Source of the DNA: Pseudomonas subflava
Lineage (GTDB): Bacteria > Pseudomonadota > Gammaproteobacteria > Pseudomonadales > Pseudomonadaceae
DNA length: 64,000 nt
Reading direction: 5' to 3'
Assembly (NCBI RefSeq): GCF_023823685.1
Contig: NZ_JAMXBF010000015.1
Location: forward strand, 51,444-115,443
In this document: in pieces, positions 36,368-45,872 of the stretch
How the letters are laid out: every line of letters begins with the position of its first letter
Position numbering within the stretch: position 1 is the first letter of the stretch
Made by a program: the position numbers and the translations under genes
The notes under the pieces: model-generated
The model's database searches: none
What the model saw: only the letters and a program-made list of their open reading frames with translations
What the model was told of the DNA's origin: nothing

Positions 36368-38111
36368 ATGAATACGGCCAGCAGCTCGAAAGCCATGCCC
36401 TATGTGGTCGCTGCGCTCGCAGCGACGTTCGCCGGATTGATCTACACCTTCGTGCTCATGAAAGGGGCGACCGAAGACCTCAACGAAGTGGCCGACCGGC
36501 GCTACCGTTCGTACCTTCTGGCCGACGAACTGCGCCAGAGCTCGGACGATCTCACCCGACTCGGTCGCACCTACGTGGTCACCGCCAATCCCGAGTTCGA
36601 ACGCGAATACCTGAAAATTCTCGACATTCGCAACGGCAAAGCCCCTCGTCCTCAGGATTACCATCGCATCTATTGGGACTTCGTGGCGGCCGGCCAAAGC
36701 CAGCCTCGTCCCGACGGAGAAACCATTTCACTGCAGGAACTGATGGTGAAAGCCGGCTTCTCCGATGCCGAGTTCGCCAAACTCAGAGCCGCGCAAGCCA
36801 GCTCGGACGGCCTGGTCGAGCTCGAAACCCAAGCCATGAATGCCGTCAAGGGATTGTCCCTCGACGCCCAGGGCAACTACAGCGCAACCGGACAGCCCGA
36901 CATGGCGGCCGCGCGCGAGCTCGTGCATGGCGCGAGGTACCATGAACTCAAGGCGCAAATCATGAAGCCTCTGGATGAGTTCTTCGTCCTGGTCGAGCAA
37001 CGCACGGAAACGGAAATGGCGGCGGCCCAGCAAGCGCTGAACAACGCGCAGAATCTGTTCATTACCAACCTCGTGTTGTTGATTGCCGAGATCGCTCTAC
37101 TCATCTACCTCGGGCGCCAGCGAACCCTGGCCCAGCTGGGCTCCAAACCTCAGGTGCTCGGCAACGTATTGAACGAAATCGCCTCGGGCAATCTTAGCGT
37201 GCACATTCCGCCTACCTCGTCGGACAGCGCGCTGGGTCTGGTCGATATCATGAACCACAAGCTCAAGACGCTGATTGGCGCAGCCTCCGCGACGAGCGAG
37301 CGCCTGTCCTCCGCGGTTGACCAAGTTTCCCAGGTCGTCGGCGACACCGCCGAGCGCGCGGCGAAACAGAACGACATGACCGACCTGGTCGCCACAGCGG
37401 TGCACGAAATGGGCCTTACGGTTCAGGAAATCGCCCGAAGTGCCGGCAACGCCGCAACGGCGTCGCAAGAGGCCCAGGACGAAGCAAAGCAGGCCAGCCG
37501 GGTTGTGAGCGAGTCGACCCAACACATCGAAAAAATGGCGGGCGATTGGCGACGCTTCCAAGGCAGTGGGCGAACTGGCCGAACAGGTCGCCTCCATAGA
37601 CCAGGTGCTGGCCGTCATCCGCGGCATCTCCGAACAGACCAATCTGCTAGCCCTCAATGCCGCCATCGAAGCGGCCCGAGCCGGGGAAATGGGCCGCGGC
37701 TTTGCAGTGGTCGCAGACGAGGTGCGGACGCTGGCAGGGCGCACCCAGGGCTCGACCGATGAGATCCAGCAGATGATTGAGCGCCTGAAGCAACGGGCGG
37801 ACGCGGCGGTCAGTTCCATGCTGGCGGGCTACGACGCCACCCGCACTGGCGTGGCTTCCAGCCAGAGCACCAATCGCTCTCTGGGTGCGATCGCCACCCA
37901 GATAGAACACATCAGCGACCTGAACCACCATGTCGCTACCGCCACGGAGGAGCAGTCCTCGGTAACCGAGGAAATCAACCGGAACGTCCAGGGAATCGCC
38001 GATCTGGCTCATGCCACCACGCGAGAAGCGCAGCGCTGCCAGGAGGATTGCCAGACGCTGCGCCAGCTGTCGCAGGACCTGACTCGGCAGATGGCCAGCT
38101 TCCGCCTTTAG
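36368..38111 (+). pseudogene. Methyl-accepting chemotaxis protein interrupted by a frameshift
   Basis: Frame one (from ATG 36368, GAGGA upstream) has TM1 (about 10-30), a periplasmic region, TM2 (about 229-249, NLFITNLVLLIAEIALLIY), a HAMP-like part and the start of the signalling helices, and is correct up to HIEKMAG near 37543. A second frame then continues with IGDASKAVGELAEQVASIDQ, ISEQTNLLALNAAIEAARAGE and GRGFAVVADEVRTLAGRTQ to a stop at 38111. Adding 2 nt at GGCGATTGG (GA to GAGA) restores MAGEIGDASKAV and a continuous 581-residue receptor; the span of 1744 nt plus 2 is divisible by 3. It is either a loss by dinucleotide slippage or a sequencing error. Confidence 0.85.
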
Positions 38112-38261
38112 ACGTAAAACAGCCGAAGTGCAGTCAGGCCTCGAAGGTCGAGCGGCCCCAGGATCTAACGAGACAATCGATCGGTATCTGCAGAAAGTTA
38201 TATTGGAGCCCGATAGATCCAGCGGTCACCATGGCAGCATCGTCACTGCGAGAAGTCGCCG

Positions 38262-39029
38262 ATGCTGCCCTCCCTGTTCATCTCTCATGGTTCGCCCATG
38301 CTGGCGCTGGAGCCCGGCGCCAGCGGCCCTGCCCTGGCTCGCCTGGCGGCCGAATTGCCCAGGCCGCGCGCGGTGCTGGTGGTATCGGCACACTGGGAGA
38401 GCGACGAGCTGTTGATCGGCAGCTCGCCACGCCCGGCCACCTGGCACGACTTCGGCGGTTTCCCCGCCCCGCTCTACGCGGTGCAGTATCCGGCACCCGG
38501 CGCGCCGGACCTGGCCGTCGAAGTCCAGCGCCTGCTAGCCGAAGCCGAACTGCCCAGCCGCCTCGACCCCCAGCGCCCGCTGGACCACGGCGCCTGGGTG
38601 CCGCTGTCACTGATGTATCCGCAGGCCGACGTACCGGTGCTGCAGCTCTCGCTGCCAAACCACGCCGGGCCTGCGCTGCAGGAGCGCGTGGGCCAGGTGC
38701 TGGCGAGTTTGCGCGAGCAAGATGTACTGCTGGTCGGCTCCGGCAGCATCACCCACAACCTGGGCGAACTGGACTGGCGCGCCGGCCCGGAAGTCATCGA
38801 GCCTTGGGCCGGCGAGTTTCGTGACTGGATGGTGGGCAAGCTGCAGACCGACGACCGCCTCGCCCTGCTCGACTACCGCCGCCAGGCACCCCACGCGCGC
38901 CGCAACCATCCCAGCGAGGAGCATCTGCTCCCGCTTTACTTCGCCCTCGGTGCCGGCGGCGTCTTCCAGCTCGAGCACAGCGGCTTCACCTACGGCGCGC
39001 TGGGCATGGACATCTACAGCTTCCGCTAG
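38262..39029 (+). CDS. ygiD: 4,5-DOPA extradiol dioxygenase-like protein (LigB family)
   Basis: The 255-residue protein belongs to the class III extradiol dioxygenases. Metal-binding residues are visible: SHGSPMLAL (His9), VVSAHWESD, WHDFGGFPAPLYAVQYP and PLDHGAWVPLSLMYP, plus RRNHPSEEHLLPLYFALGA with a catalytic His. The Fe or Zn-dependent enzyme would cleave catechol-type rings; the E. coli homologue acts on L-DOPA, but the natural substrate is unknown. It is 150 bp downstream of the broken chemoreceptor. Confidence 0.9.
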   Translation: MLPSLFISHGSPMLALEPGASGPALARLAAELPRPRAVLVVSAHWESDELLIGSSPRPATWHDFGGFPAPLYAVQYPAPGAPDLAVEVQRLLAEAELPSRLDPQRPLDHGAWVPLSLMYPQADVPVLQLSLPNHAGPALQERVGQVLASLREQDVLLVGSGSITHNLGELDWRAGPEVIEPWAGEFRDWMVGKLQTDDRLALLDYRRQAPHARRNHPSEEHLLPLYFALGAGGVFQLEHSGFTYGALGMDIYSFR

Positions 39030-39048
39030 GCCCGGTTGCCTTCGCCTC

Positions 39049-40440
39049 TCACGGCAGGTGCCCCTCGTAGGCGCCCAGATCACACTGGGCCACACCATCG
39101 CCGTCGCCATCCAGCGGGCGCGCGACCGCACGCTGGTCGTGGCCAGAGCAGCTTCCGATGCTGGCGTCGAGTGCCAACCCAGACGAGCGGAGGGCATGAG
39201 TCTGGGTCGGGCCGCCGTTATCGGCCAAGGGATGAAGTAGCTGGGCGCCTGTCAGGGCGGGATCGACATAGAGATCGGCGCGACAGCTGCCGTCGTCCGT
39301 CTCCAGCAGCAGGCCAATGGCCCGGTAGAGGCTCTGGCCAAGGTTGCGGCAGTTGACCACCTGCCCTGCGACAGGGTCGCGATTGGCCACGATCAAGCTG
39401 TTTCGCAGCAGCACCTCGCCCCAGTTCATCAGGCCGAAGCCCTGGTTGCCGACCACCGACACGTGCACCAGCCGCATCACTGGCATCACCGCCGGCGGCG
39501 TGCTCGATGGATAGCCGTTGCTCAGCCCGCCACTGGTATTACTGCTGATCGTGCTATTGCTCAGCACCAGCATGCCCTCGCCTTCGTTGGCGATGGCGCC
39601 GCCGAGACCCATCTCGTCGCCGCTGTTGTCGACGAACAGGCTGCGGGCGACGTTGGCCGTGCCAGCGTTGTACAAACCGCCGCCCGCGCCCCGATCACCC
39701 TGATCGGAAACCCGGTTGTCGCGGAATTCGCTGTCGCGCATCAGGAGCTGACCCTGATTGAAGATGGCGCCACCGCGGCCGAGGTTGTCGTCCCAGTACA
39801 CACCCTCGGCGTGATTGCCCTCGAAGATCGAGTGATGAACGTCCAGCTGGCCGTAGCTGGCGATGCCTCCGCCCTGACCATGCCGGTAACCCTCGCTGGC
39901 CGGTAGCGGGCCTGGCGCGGTGACCGCGCGGTTGTTGCGCACCCGCACCTCGTGCAACAGCAAGTCGCCGTGGTTCTCCACCGCGCCGCCGTTGTCCGCG
40001 GTATCGCCGCCCTCCAGGCTGAGGCGCAGCAAGTCCAAGGCGGCGCCCGCCATCACCTCCAGCAGTCGATCGGAGCCGCCGCCGAGTATCCGGCTGCGCT
40101 CGCCGTAGCCACGAATGGTCAGGGCGTCGCGCACATCCAGGTCACCGTTGCGATTGTCGTCCTCGTCACGCGACACGCCCTGCTCATCCGGCGCGGGTGG
40201 GAGGCTGAGCACATAGTCGCCGGGAGCCAGCATGATGAAATCGGCGCCCGCCTGCAGGTTGGCGGCCTGCACCGCATCGCGCAGCGAGCAGTGGCTGTCG
40301 CACAGGCCATCGAAACTGTCCGTCGTGGTGGTGACCTGCAAGGGTGTATTGGCCCAAGCCATGGGCCCCGCCAGCAGCAGGATGCCGGCCAGCGGTAAAC
40401 GGAAGGCTTTGCCTACAGGAAAAGGGGTGGTGCGGCGCAT
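39049..40440 (-). CDS. Secreted right-handed beta-helix protein with choice-of-anchor Q-type end
   Basis: The start at 40440 follows AGAGGAA. The 463-residue protein has a signal peptide (LPLAGILLLAGPMAWAN), a CSLREA-like opening (CDSHCSLRDAVQAANLQ), and a run of parallel beta-helix repeats (GGAVENHGDLLLHEVRVRNN, GGGIASYGQLDVHHSIFEGN, GGAIFNQGQLLMRDSEFRDN, GGGLYNAGTANVARSLFVDN). The end NGGPTQTHALRSSGLALDAS and DLGAYEG match the choice-of-anchor Q domain. It is probably an exported surface or periplasmic protein; no catalytic site is recognised. A possible ligand is a polysaccharide. Confidence 0.8.
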   Translation of the reverse strand: MRRTTPFPVGKAFRLPLAGILLLAGPMAWANTPLQVTTTTDSFDGLCDSHCSLRDAVQAANLQAGADFIMLAPGDYVLSLPPAPDEQGVSRDEDDNRNGDLDVRDALTIRGYGERSRILGGGSDRLLEVMAGAALDLLRLSLEGGDTADNGGAVENHGDLLLHEVRVRNNRAVTAPGPLPASEGYRHGQGGGIASYGQLDVHHSIFEGNHAEGVYWDDNLGRGGAIFNQGQLLMRDSEFRDNRVSDQGDRGAGGGLYNAGTANVARSLFVDNSGDEMGLGGAIANEGEGMLVLSNSTISSNTSGGLSNGYPSSTPPAVMPVMRLVHVSVVGNQGFGLMNWGEVLLRNSLIVANRDPVAGQVVNCRNLGQSLYRAIGLLLETDDGSCRADLYVDPALTGAQLLHPLADNGGPTQTHALRSSGLALDASIGSCSGHDQRAVARPLDGDGDGVAQCDLGAYEGHLP

Positions 40441-40632
40441 GTCGGCATTCCTCTGCCCGCAACGGCACGCGTGGAGGCGCTGCGCGAGGCGGGCGATCGG
40501 TCCTTGGGGAGCGGACACGACACGGCCTCCGCAGCCTGACCAGGGAGAAGGCAGGGCCTGGTCAGGCCGATGGACCACAACGGCCGGGGGCAGTTCTGCG
40601 CAATCGGACGAAACGCCGGACCCTCTCGCAAC

Positions 40633-40660
40633 GAAAAAGCCCCGCATGAGCGGGGCTTTC
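40633..40660 (-). terminator. Terminator after the DEAD-box helicase gene
   Basis: AAAGCCCCGC and GCGGGGCTTT pair around a 4-nt loop; the minus strand continues with a TTTTT run. Confidence 0.9.
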
Positions 40661-40674
40661 TTCGCAGCGTGGAC

Positions 40675-42369
40675 TCAGTCCTCGCGGTAGCGGCGCAGCT
40701 TCAGGGCCTTGCCGGCGACGCGGGTGTCCTTGAGCTTGCTCAGCAGGCGCTCGAGGCCGTCTTCCGGCAGCTCGACCAGGCTGAAGGTCTCGCGGATCTG
40801 GATGCGGCCGATGGCATCGCGCTGCAGGCCGCCCTCGTTGAGGATGGCGCCCAGCAGGTTCTTCGCGGCGATGCCGTCGCGGGTACCCAGGGCGGTGCGG
40901 CAGCGCACCTTGCCTTCGCTCGGCGCAGCCATCGGACGGCGCTGGTACTCACCACGCTCACCGCCACGCTCGCCACGGTCCGGACGGTCGCCGTCGCGCT
41001 CGCGACGCTCACGCGGGGCGCCGACGCCCGGCACCAGCGGCTGCTCGCGCTCGACGCTGGCCAGGTCCAGGGCCTGACCGTTGGTGACCTTCTTCAGCAG
41101 CGCCGCGGCCAGGGCGCGCGGGGTGCAGCCGATGTCGGCGATCAGCTGGTCGAGCAGCGCGCCGTGGCTGGCTTCGGCCTCGGCGGCCAGCGGCGCCAGG
41201 CCTGCGGTGAGCTTCTTGATGCGGGCGTCCAGCACCTGCTGCGGGTTGGGCAGCTTGACCTCGCCGACCTTCTGCCCGGTGACGCGCTCGATCACCTGCA
41301 GCATGCGGCGTTCACGCGGCGTCACCAGCAGCAGCGCGCGACCTTCACGACCGGCACGGCCGGTACGGCCGATACGGTGCACGTAGGACTCGGGGTCGTA
41401 CGGCATGTCGACGTTGAGCACGTGGGTGATGCGCGGCACGTCGATACCACGGGCGGCCACGTCGGTGGCGACCACGATGTCCAGACGGCCGTCCTTCAGC
41501 GACTCGATCACGCGCTCACGCTGGTTCTGGGCGATGTCGCCGTTCAGCGCGGCGGCCTTGTAGCCTTTGGCTTCCAGGGCGCTGGCCAGGTCCAGGGTGG
41601 CCTGCTTGGTGCGCACGAAGGCGATCAGGGCGTCGAAGTCTTCGACTTCCAGCAGACGGGTCACGGCGTTGATCTTCTGATCGGCGTGGATCATCAGATG
41701 CGCCTGCTCGATGCGCGACACGGTCTGGGTCTTGGCCGCGATCTTGACGTGCTTGGGCTCGCGCAGGTGCTTCTCGGCGATCTCACGGATCGAGTGCGGC
41801 AGGGTCGCGGAGAACAGCACGCTCTGGCGGGTGGCCGGCATGGCCTGGAAGATCACTTCCAGGTCGTCCATGAAGCCGAGCTTGAGCATCTCGTCGGCCT
41901 CGTCCAGCACCAGGTGGCGGATGGTCGACAGCAGCTGGTCGTTGCGGCTCAGGTGGTCGACCAGGCGGCCCGGGGTGGCCACGATGATCTGCGCGCCCAT
42001 GCGCAGGGACTTCAGCTGCGGGCCCATGGGCGCGCCGCCGTAGACGGCCACCACGTTCACGCCGGGCATCTGCTTGGAGTAGGTCTCGAAGGCGGTGGCC
42101 ACCTGCAGGGCCAGCTCGCGGGTCGGCGCGAGGATCAGCGCCTGCGGCTCGCGTTTGGCCGGGTCGATCCTGGACAGGAGCGGCAGGGCGAAGGCGGCGG
42201 TCTTACCGGTACCGGTCTGGGCCTGGCCGATCATGTCGTGGCCGGCCAAGATCATCGGGATGGCCTGGGCCTGAATGGGGGACGGCTCTTCGTAACCGAC
42301 CGCGGTCAGCGCGGCGAGAATGGAAGGATGAAGGCCGAGATCGGCAAAGGTGCCGGTTTCCTGGGTCAT
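40675..42369 (-). CDS. deaD: DEAD-box ATP-dependent RNA helicase (DeaD/CsdA-like)
   Basis: The 564-residue helicase shows the Q motif (FADLGLHPSILAALTAVGYEEPSPIQ), Walker A AQTGTGKT, PTRELALQ, TPGRLVDH, DEAD as VLDEADEML, SAT in LFSATLP, and the C-terminal helicase motifs VVATDVAARGIDVP and HRIGRTGRAGREG. After an Arg/Gly-rich linker (RRERDGDRPDRGERGGERGEY) comes a DbpA-type RNA-binding domain (AIGRIQIRETFSLVELPEDGLERLL). It would unwind RNA in ribosome assembly and cold adaptation. The start at 42369 follows GAGGC. The 295 bp upstream could contain a long leader. Confidence 0.92.
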   Translation of the reverse strand: MTQETGTFADLGLHPSILAALTAVGYEEPSPIQAQAIPMILAGHDMIGQAQTGTGKTAAFALPLLSRIDPAKREPQALILAPTRELALQVATAFETYSKQMPGVNVVAVYGGAPMGPQLKSLRMGAQIIVATPGRLVDHLSRNDQLLSTIRHLVLDEADEMLKLGFMDDLEVIFQAMPATRQSVLFSATLPHSIREIAEKHLREPKHVKIAAKTQTVSRIEQAHLMIHADQKINAVTRLLEVEDFDALIAFVRTKQATLDLASALEAKGYKAAALNGDIAQNQRERVIESLKDGRLDIVVATDVAARGIDVPRITHVLNVDMPYDPESYVHRIGRTGRAGREGRALLLVTPRERRMLQVIERVTGQKVGEVKLPNPQQVLDARIKKLTAGLAPLAAEAEASHGALLDQLIADIGCTPRALAAALLKKVTNGQALDLASVEREQPLVPGVGAPRERRERDGDRPDRGERGGERGEYQRRPMAAPSEGKVRCRTALGTRDGIAAKNLLGAILNEGGLQRDAIGRIQIRETFSLVELPEDGLERLLSKLKDTRVAGKALKLRRYRED

Positions 42370-42664
42370 GGGTCTGCCTCTGTGTGCATCCGCAAAAACC
42401 CAGGAACAAAGGCTGCGCGTGCCGTGTAGGACCTTGTGGGTCACCCTGGCAGCCGATCGACGGGAATTTGCGAAAACGATGGATGTAACGTCAAGGGTAG
42501 TCCGCGGGGCGGACCAGCAGCGAAGCGGCGCTTCGTGAAATTGACGGGGCCAGTTTTGGCCGGGCGCGAATCATACAGGAAAAGTCCGTTCGCTGGACAG
42601 GCTTTTGCGCCAACCGGCCGAACGGTGCCCGGTGGCGGCGCAGCCGGATCACCCGAGTGGCGGG
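42370..42664. other. Gene-free interval between deaD and the spermidine-synthase-like gene
   Basis: No open frame with a good ribosome site is seen. As upstream of deaD it should contain the promoter and, as is common for cold-shock helicase genes, a long 5' leader. No clear hairpin terminator for the gene on the other side of it was found. Confidence 0.4.
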
Positions 42665-43420
42665 TCAGGTCGCCGGGCGCAACACGTCCAGCAGCGATTG
42701 CAGGGAATAGCCCAGGCGCGGCTTCAGCGCCTCGGCACGAGCCGTGAGGGCGGCAACGTCCAGCGGCTGGTCGAGATCGGCCGGCACCAGCAGGATGACA
42801 TTGCCCTCCTTCACCGGAATCTCCCAGTAATGGCGGTGGTACAGGCCGCGCAGCAGCGCCGCGCCGAGCGGGCGGCCATCATCGGTGCCCCACTGGTTGA
42901 TCACCAGCCAGCCACCGGGGTTGAGGCGCTTCTGGCAGTTCTCCAGAAAGCGCCAGGCCAGGTGGCCGACCGCCGGGCCGGTGTCGGTGTACAGGTCGAC
43001 GAAGATCAGGTCCGCCGTCTCGGCACTGTCGAGCAGCTCCAGGGCATCGCCGATGCGCACGGTCAGGCGCGGGTCGTCCGCCAGACCCAGGTACTGCATG
43101 GCCAGGCGCGGCACCTCGGGGCGCAGCTCGATGATCTCGACGTCATCCAGCTCGAGAAACTGCAGACACGCCTGGGTCAGGGTGCCGCCGCCCAGGCCGA
43201 GGAACAGCGCCGACTCCGGCGCCTCGTGGCACAGCGCGCCGATCAGCATGGCGCGGGTGTAGTCGTACTCCAGCCAGGCCGGGTCGCGGGTATAGGTGCA
43301 GCTCTGTTCGATGGCCTCGCCGAACTCGAGGAAGCGGTAGTCGCCGACCTCCAGCACGCGCACCACGCCCCAGGCATCGCGCACCTCTTCCAGCAGGATT
43401 TCTTCGCGCAGGTCGCTCAT
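42665..43420 (-). CDS. Spermidine synthase-like methyltransferase-fold protein
   Basis: The 251-residue protein begins MSDLREEILLEEVRDAWG. It has a Rossmann fold of the polyamine synthase type: ALFLGLGGGTLTQACLQF (motif I), VEIIELRPEV, LTVRIGDALELLDSAETADLIFVDLYTDTG (with the DLYTD in place of the usual D-x-TDP) and CQKRLNPGGWLVINQWG. Without the full substrate motif the exact reaction is uncertain. It overlaps the upstream AraC-type gene by 4 bp, so the two are co-translated. Confidence 0.8.
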   Translation of the reverse strand: MSDLREEILLEEVRDAWGVVRVLEVGDYRFLEFGEAIEQSCTYTRDPAWLEYDYTRAMLIGALCHEAPESALFLGLGGGTLTQACLQFLELDDVEIIELRPEVPRLAMQYLGLADDPRLTVRIGDALELLDSAETADLIFVDLYTDTGPAVGHLAWRFLENCQKRLNPGGWLVINQWGTDDGRPLGAALLRGLYHRHYWEIPVKEGNVILLVPADLDQPLDVAALTARAEALKPRLGYSLQSLLDVLRPAT

Positions 43421-44385
43421 TGGCCGAGCCCCTGGCGGAACTGGCCGGGCGTCATCCCGCTCCAGCGACGGAAGGCCTTGGCGAAGGCGCTCTCGTCGGA
43501 GAAGCCGAGGCCCTCGGCGACGTCCGCCATGCGCGCCGACCCGCGCAGGCGCTGTTCGGCCATCTGGTGCAGTACTTGGTCCCGCAGCAGCTTGAAGCTG
43601 GTGCCCTCCTCGGCCAGCTTGCGGTTCAGGTGGCGCCCGCTCAGCTCCAGCTGCTCGGCGACACGCTCCTTGCCCCAGCGCGGCTGGGCGCGTAGCTGCT
43701 GTTGCACGCGCACCGCCAGGCTCTGCTGGCCGAGGCACTCGAGCAGGCTGTCGGCCAGGCCGCGCAGATGCTCGCGCATCGGCGCATTGGCCTGGATCAG
43801 CGGCACGGCCAGGTCGGCGCGGTCGAAAAGCAACGCGTTATCCGCCGAGGAGAATTCCAGCGGGCAACCGAGCAGCTCGACATAACGCGCCTCAGCGGCC
43901 CGCGGGGCATGGCCGAACTGCAGCTCCAACGGCTGCACGCGCTCGCCGGTGATCCAGCGGGTCAGGTGCGCCAGGCTGGCCAGCACCGCTTCCACCCGCT
44001 CTTCACGGCGTACGTCGTAATGCGGCTGGTAGGTCAGGCGCAGCTGGGCGCCCTCCTCGCTCAGGGCGAACTCGCCGCCCTCGCCGACGATGGGGTAGTA
44101 CTCCAGCAGCGCCTCCAGCGCCTCGCCCAGGGTCTCGCAGCTCATCAGCAGCGCGCCGACCATGTCCAGGTGGCCGACCTGCAGGGCATTGCCCAGGCGC
44201 AGGCCGATCAGCGGGTCGCCGGCGGCGGCGCAGAAGGCCTCCCACAGTGCGTCCTGACGGGCCAGCGGGATGCGCGTCTCGTGGCTCGGCGCGCGCAGCT
44301 CGGCCGGCAGCGGCAGAGCCAGGCGCTCGGCGGCCTGGAGGATGGCCTGGGTGTAGTGGACGGTAACGGAAGGCGTGCTGCTCAT
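43417..44385 (-). CDS. AraC-family transcriptional regulator
   Basis: The 322-residue protein has an N-terminal ligand domain of the Arabinose_bd type (residues about 20-200, SHETRIPLARQDALWEAFCAAAGDPLIGLRLG) and a C-terminal double helix-turn-helix (WGKERVAEQLELSGRHLNRKLAEEGTSFKLLRDQVLHQMAEQRL; MADVAEGLGFSDESAFAKAFRRWSGMTPGQFR). It starts MSSTPSVTVHYTQAILQAAE at 44385 and faces the flavin monooxygenase across 146 bp, which suggests it controls that cluster. Confidence 0.9.
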   Translation of the reverse strand: MSSTPSVTVHYTQAILQAAERLALPLPAELRAPSHETRIPLARQDALWEAFCAAAGDPLIGLRLGNALQVGHLDMVGALLMSCETLGEALEALLEYYPIVGEGGEFALSEEGAQLRLTYQPHYDVRREERVEAVLASLAHLTRWITGERVQPLELQFGHAPRAAEARYVELLGCPLEFSSADNALLFDRADLAVPLIQANAPMREHLRGLADSLLECLGQQSLAVRVQQQLRAQPRWGKERVAEQLELSGRHLNRKLAEEGTSFKLLRDQVLHQMAEQRLRGSARMADVAEGLGFSDESAFAKAFRRWSGMTPGQFRQGLGQ

Positions 44386-44531
44386 GGGTCCCGAATTAAC
44401 CGGCGAAGGTCCTGATTGAGCCGTTACGGCGAAGGGTCGGCTGCCTATGCTGGGGCCAGATAACGAGGCCGCGCGCGACAGGCCCGCGTTGTACCACGCC
44501 GACGCAGCGCAGCCCATAGAGAGAGCCTTGC

Positions 44532-45872
44532 ATGCACGCCATCATCGGTGCCGGCCCCATGGGGCTGGCCGCTGCACGCCAGTTGCAGCGCCATGGTATC
44601 CCCTTCGTCGGCTTCGAGCTGCATAGCGATGTCGGCGGCCTGTGGGATATCACCAATCCTCACAGCACGATGTACGAATCAGCACACCTGATCTCGTCGA
44701 AAGGCACCACCGCCTTCGACGAATTCCCCATGCCGGACGCGGTGCCGCCCTACCCTCACCATCGCCAGATCGGCCAGTACTTTCGCGACTACGCCGAGCA
44801 CTTCGGCCTGCGCCAACACTACCAGTTCAACACCCGCGTGGTGCGCCTGGAGCGCCTGAGCCAGGGCTGGCGCCTGGTCAGCGAGCAGGACGGCACGCTG
44901 CGCGAGTGGCAGTTCGAGGGTGTACTGATCGCCAACGGCACCCTGCACACGCCCAACCAGCCGGCGCTGCCCGGCCGGTTCACTGGCGAGCTGCTTCATT
45001 CCTCGGCCTACAAGAGCGCCGAGCTGTTCGCCGACAAGCGCGTGCTGGTGATCGGTTGCGGCAACTCGGCCTGTGATATCGCGGTGGACGCCGTGCACCG
45101 GGCTAGGTCGGTCGACCTGTCGGTGCGCCGCGGCTACCACTTTCTGCCCAAGTTCATCCTCGGCAAGCCCACCGACACCTTCGGCGGCGCGATCAAACTG
45201 CCACGCCGGCTCAAGCAGCTGATCGACGGTCTGCTGGTCCGCGCCCTGCTCGGCAAGCCCTCGCAGTACGGCCTGCCCGACCCGAACTACCGCCTGTACG
45301 AATCGCACCCGGTGATGAACTCGCTGGTGCTGCACCATATCGGCCATGGCGATATCCAGCCGCGCGGCGATATCCGCGCGGTAGACGGCAAGCGCGTGAC
45401 CTTCGCCTACGGCGGCGAGGCCGAGTACGACCTCATCCTGCAGGCCACGGGCTACAAGCTCGACTACCCCTTTATCGACCGCGCCGAACTGAACTGGCCG
45501 GCGGATGCCAACGCCCCGCAGCTGTACCTCAATGTGTTCCACCCGCAGCACGCCGACCTGTTCATGCTCGGCATGATCGAGGCCTCGGGTCTGGGTTGGC
45601 AGGGCCGCGCCGAACAGGCCGAGCTGGTCGCCCTGACCATCCTCCAGCAGCAGCGCAACAGCGCCTCGGCCAGGCGCTTCCGCGACATCGTGCGGGAGCG
45701 CTCCGGCCGGCGCCTGGACGGCGGCTACGCCTACCTCAAGCTGCCGCGCATGGCCTACTACGTACACAAGGACAGCTACCGCGCCGCACTCAAGGCGCAT
45801 ATCGCCGAGCTGCGCCGCGACCTCAACACCACCCCGACCGAGGAGCGGCTCGATGCCCAGCGTCAATCTTGA
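44532..45872 (+). CDS. Flavin-containing monooxygenase
   Basis: The 446-residue FAD/NADPH enzyme starts MHAIIGAGPMGLAAARQLQR (FAD fold). The FMO fingerprint FxGxxxHxxxY is met by FTGELLHSSAYK, and the second dinucleotide fold is VLVIGCGNSACDIAVDA. ATGYKLDYPFIDR is the typical late motif. It would oxygenate a nitrogen, sulphur or carbonyl compound (Baeyer-Villiger type possible). Its end overlaps the BASS-transporter start by 20 bp, and the following genes overlap in turn. Confidence 0.9.
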   Translation: MHAIIGAGPMGLAAARQLQRHGIPFVGFELHSDVGGLWDITNPHSTMYESAHLISSKGTTAFDEFPMPDAVPPYPHHRQIGQYFRDYAEHFGLRQHYQFNTRVVRLERLSQGWRLVSEQDGTLREWQFEGVLIANGTLHTPNQPALPGRFTGELLHSSAYKSAELFADKRVLVIGCGNSACDIAVDAVHRARSVDLSVRRGYHFLPKFILGKPTDTFGGAIKLPRRLKQLIDGLLVRALLGKPSQYGLPDPNYRLYESHPVMNSLVLHHIGHGDIQPRGDIRAVDGKRVTFAYGGEAEYDLILQATGYKLDYPFIDRAELNWPADANAPQLYLNVFHPQHADLFMLGMIEASGLGWQGRAEQAELVALTILQQQRNSASARRFRDIVRERSGRRLDGGYAYLKLPRMAYYVHKDSYRAALKAHIAELRRDLNTTPTEERLDAQRQS

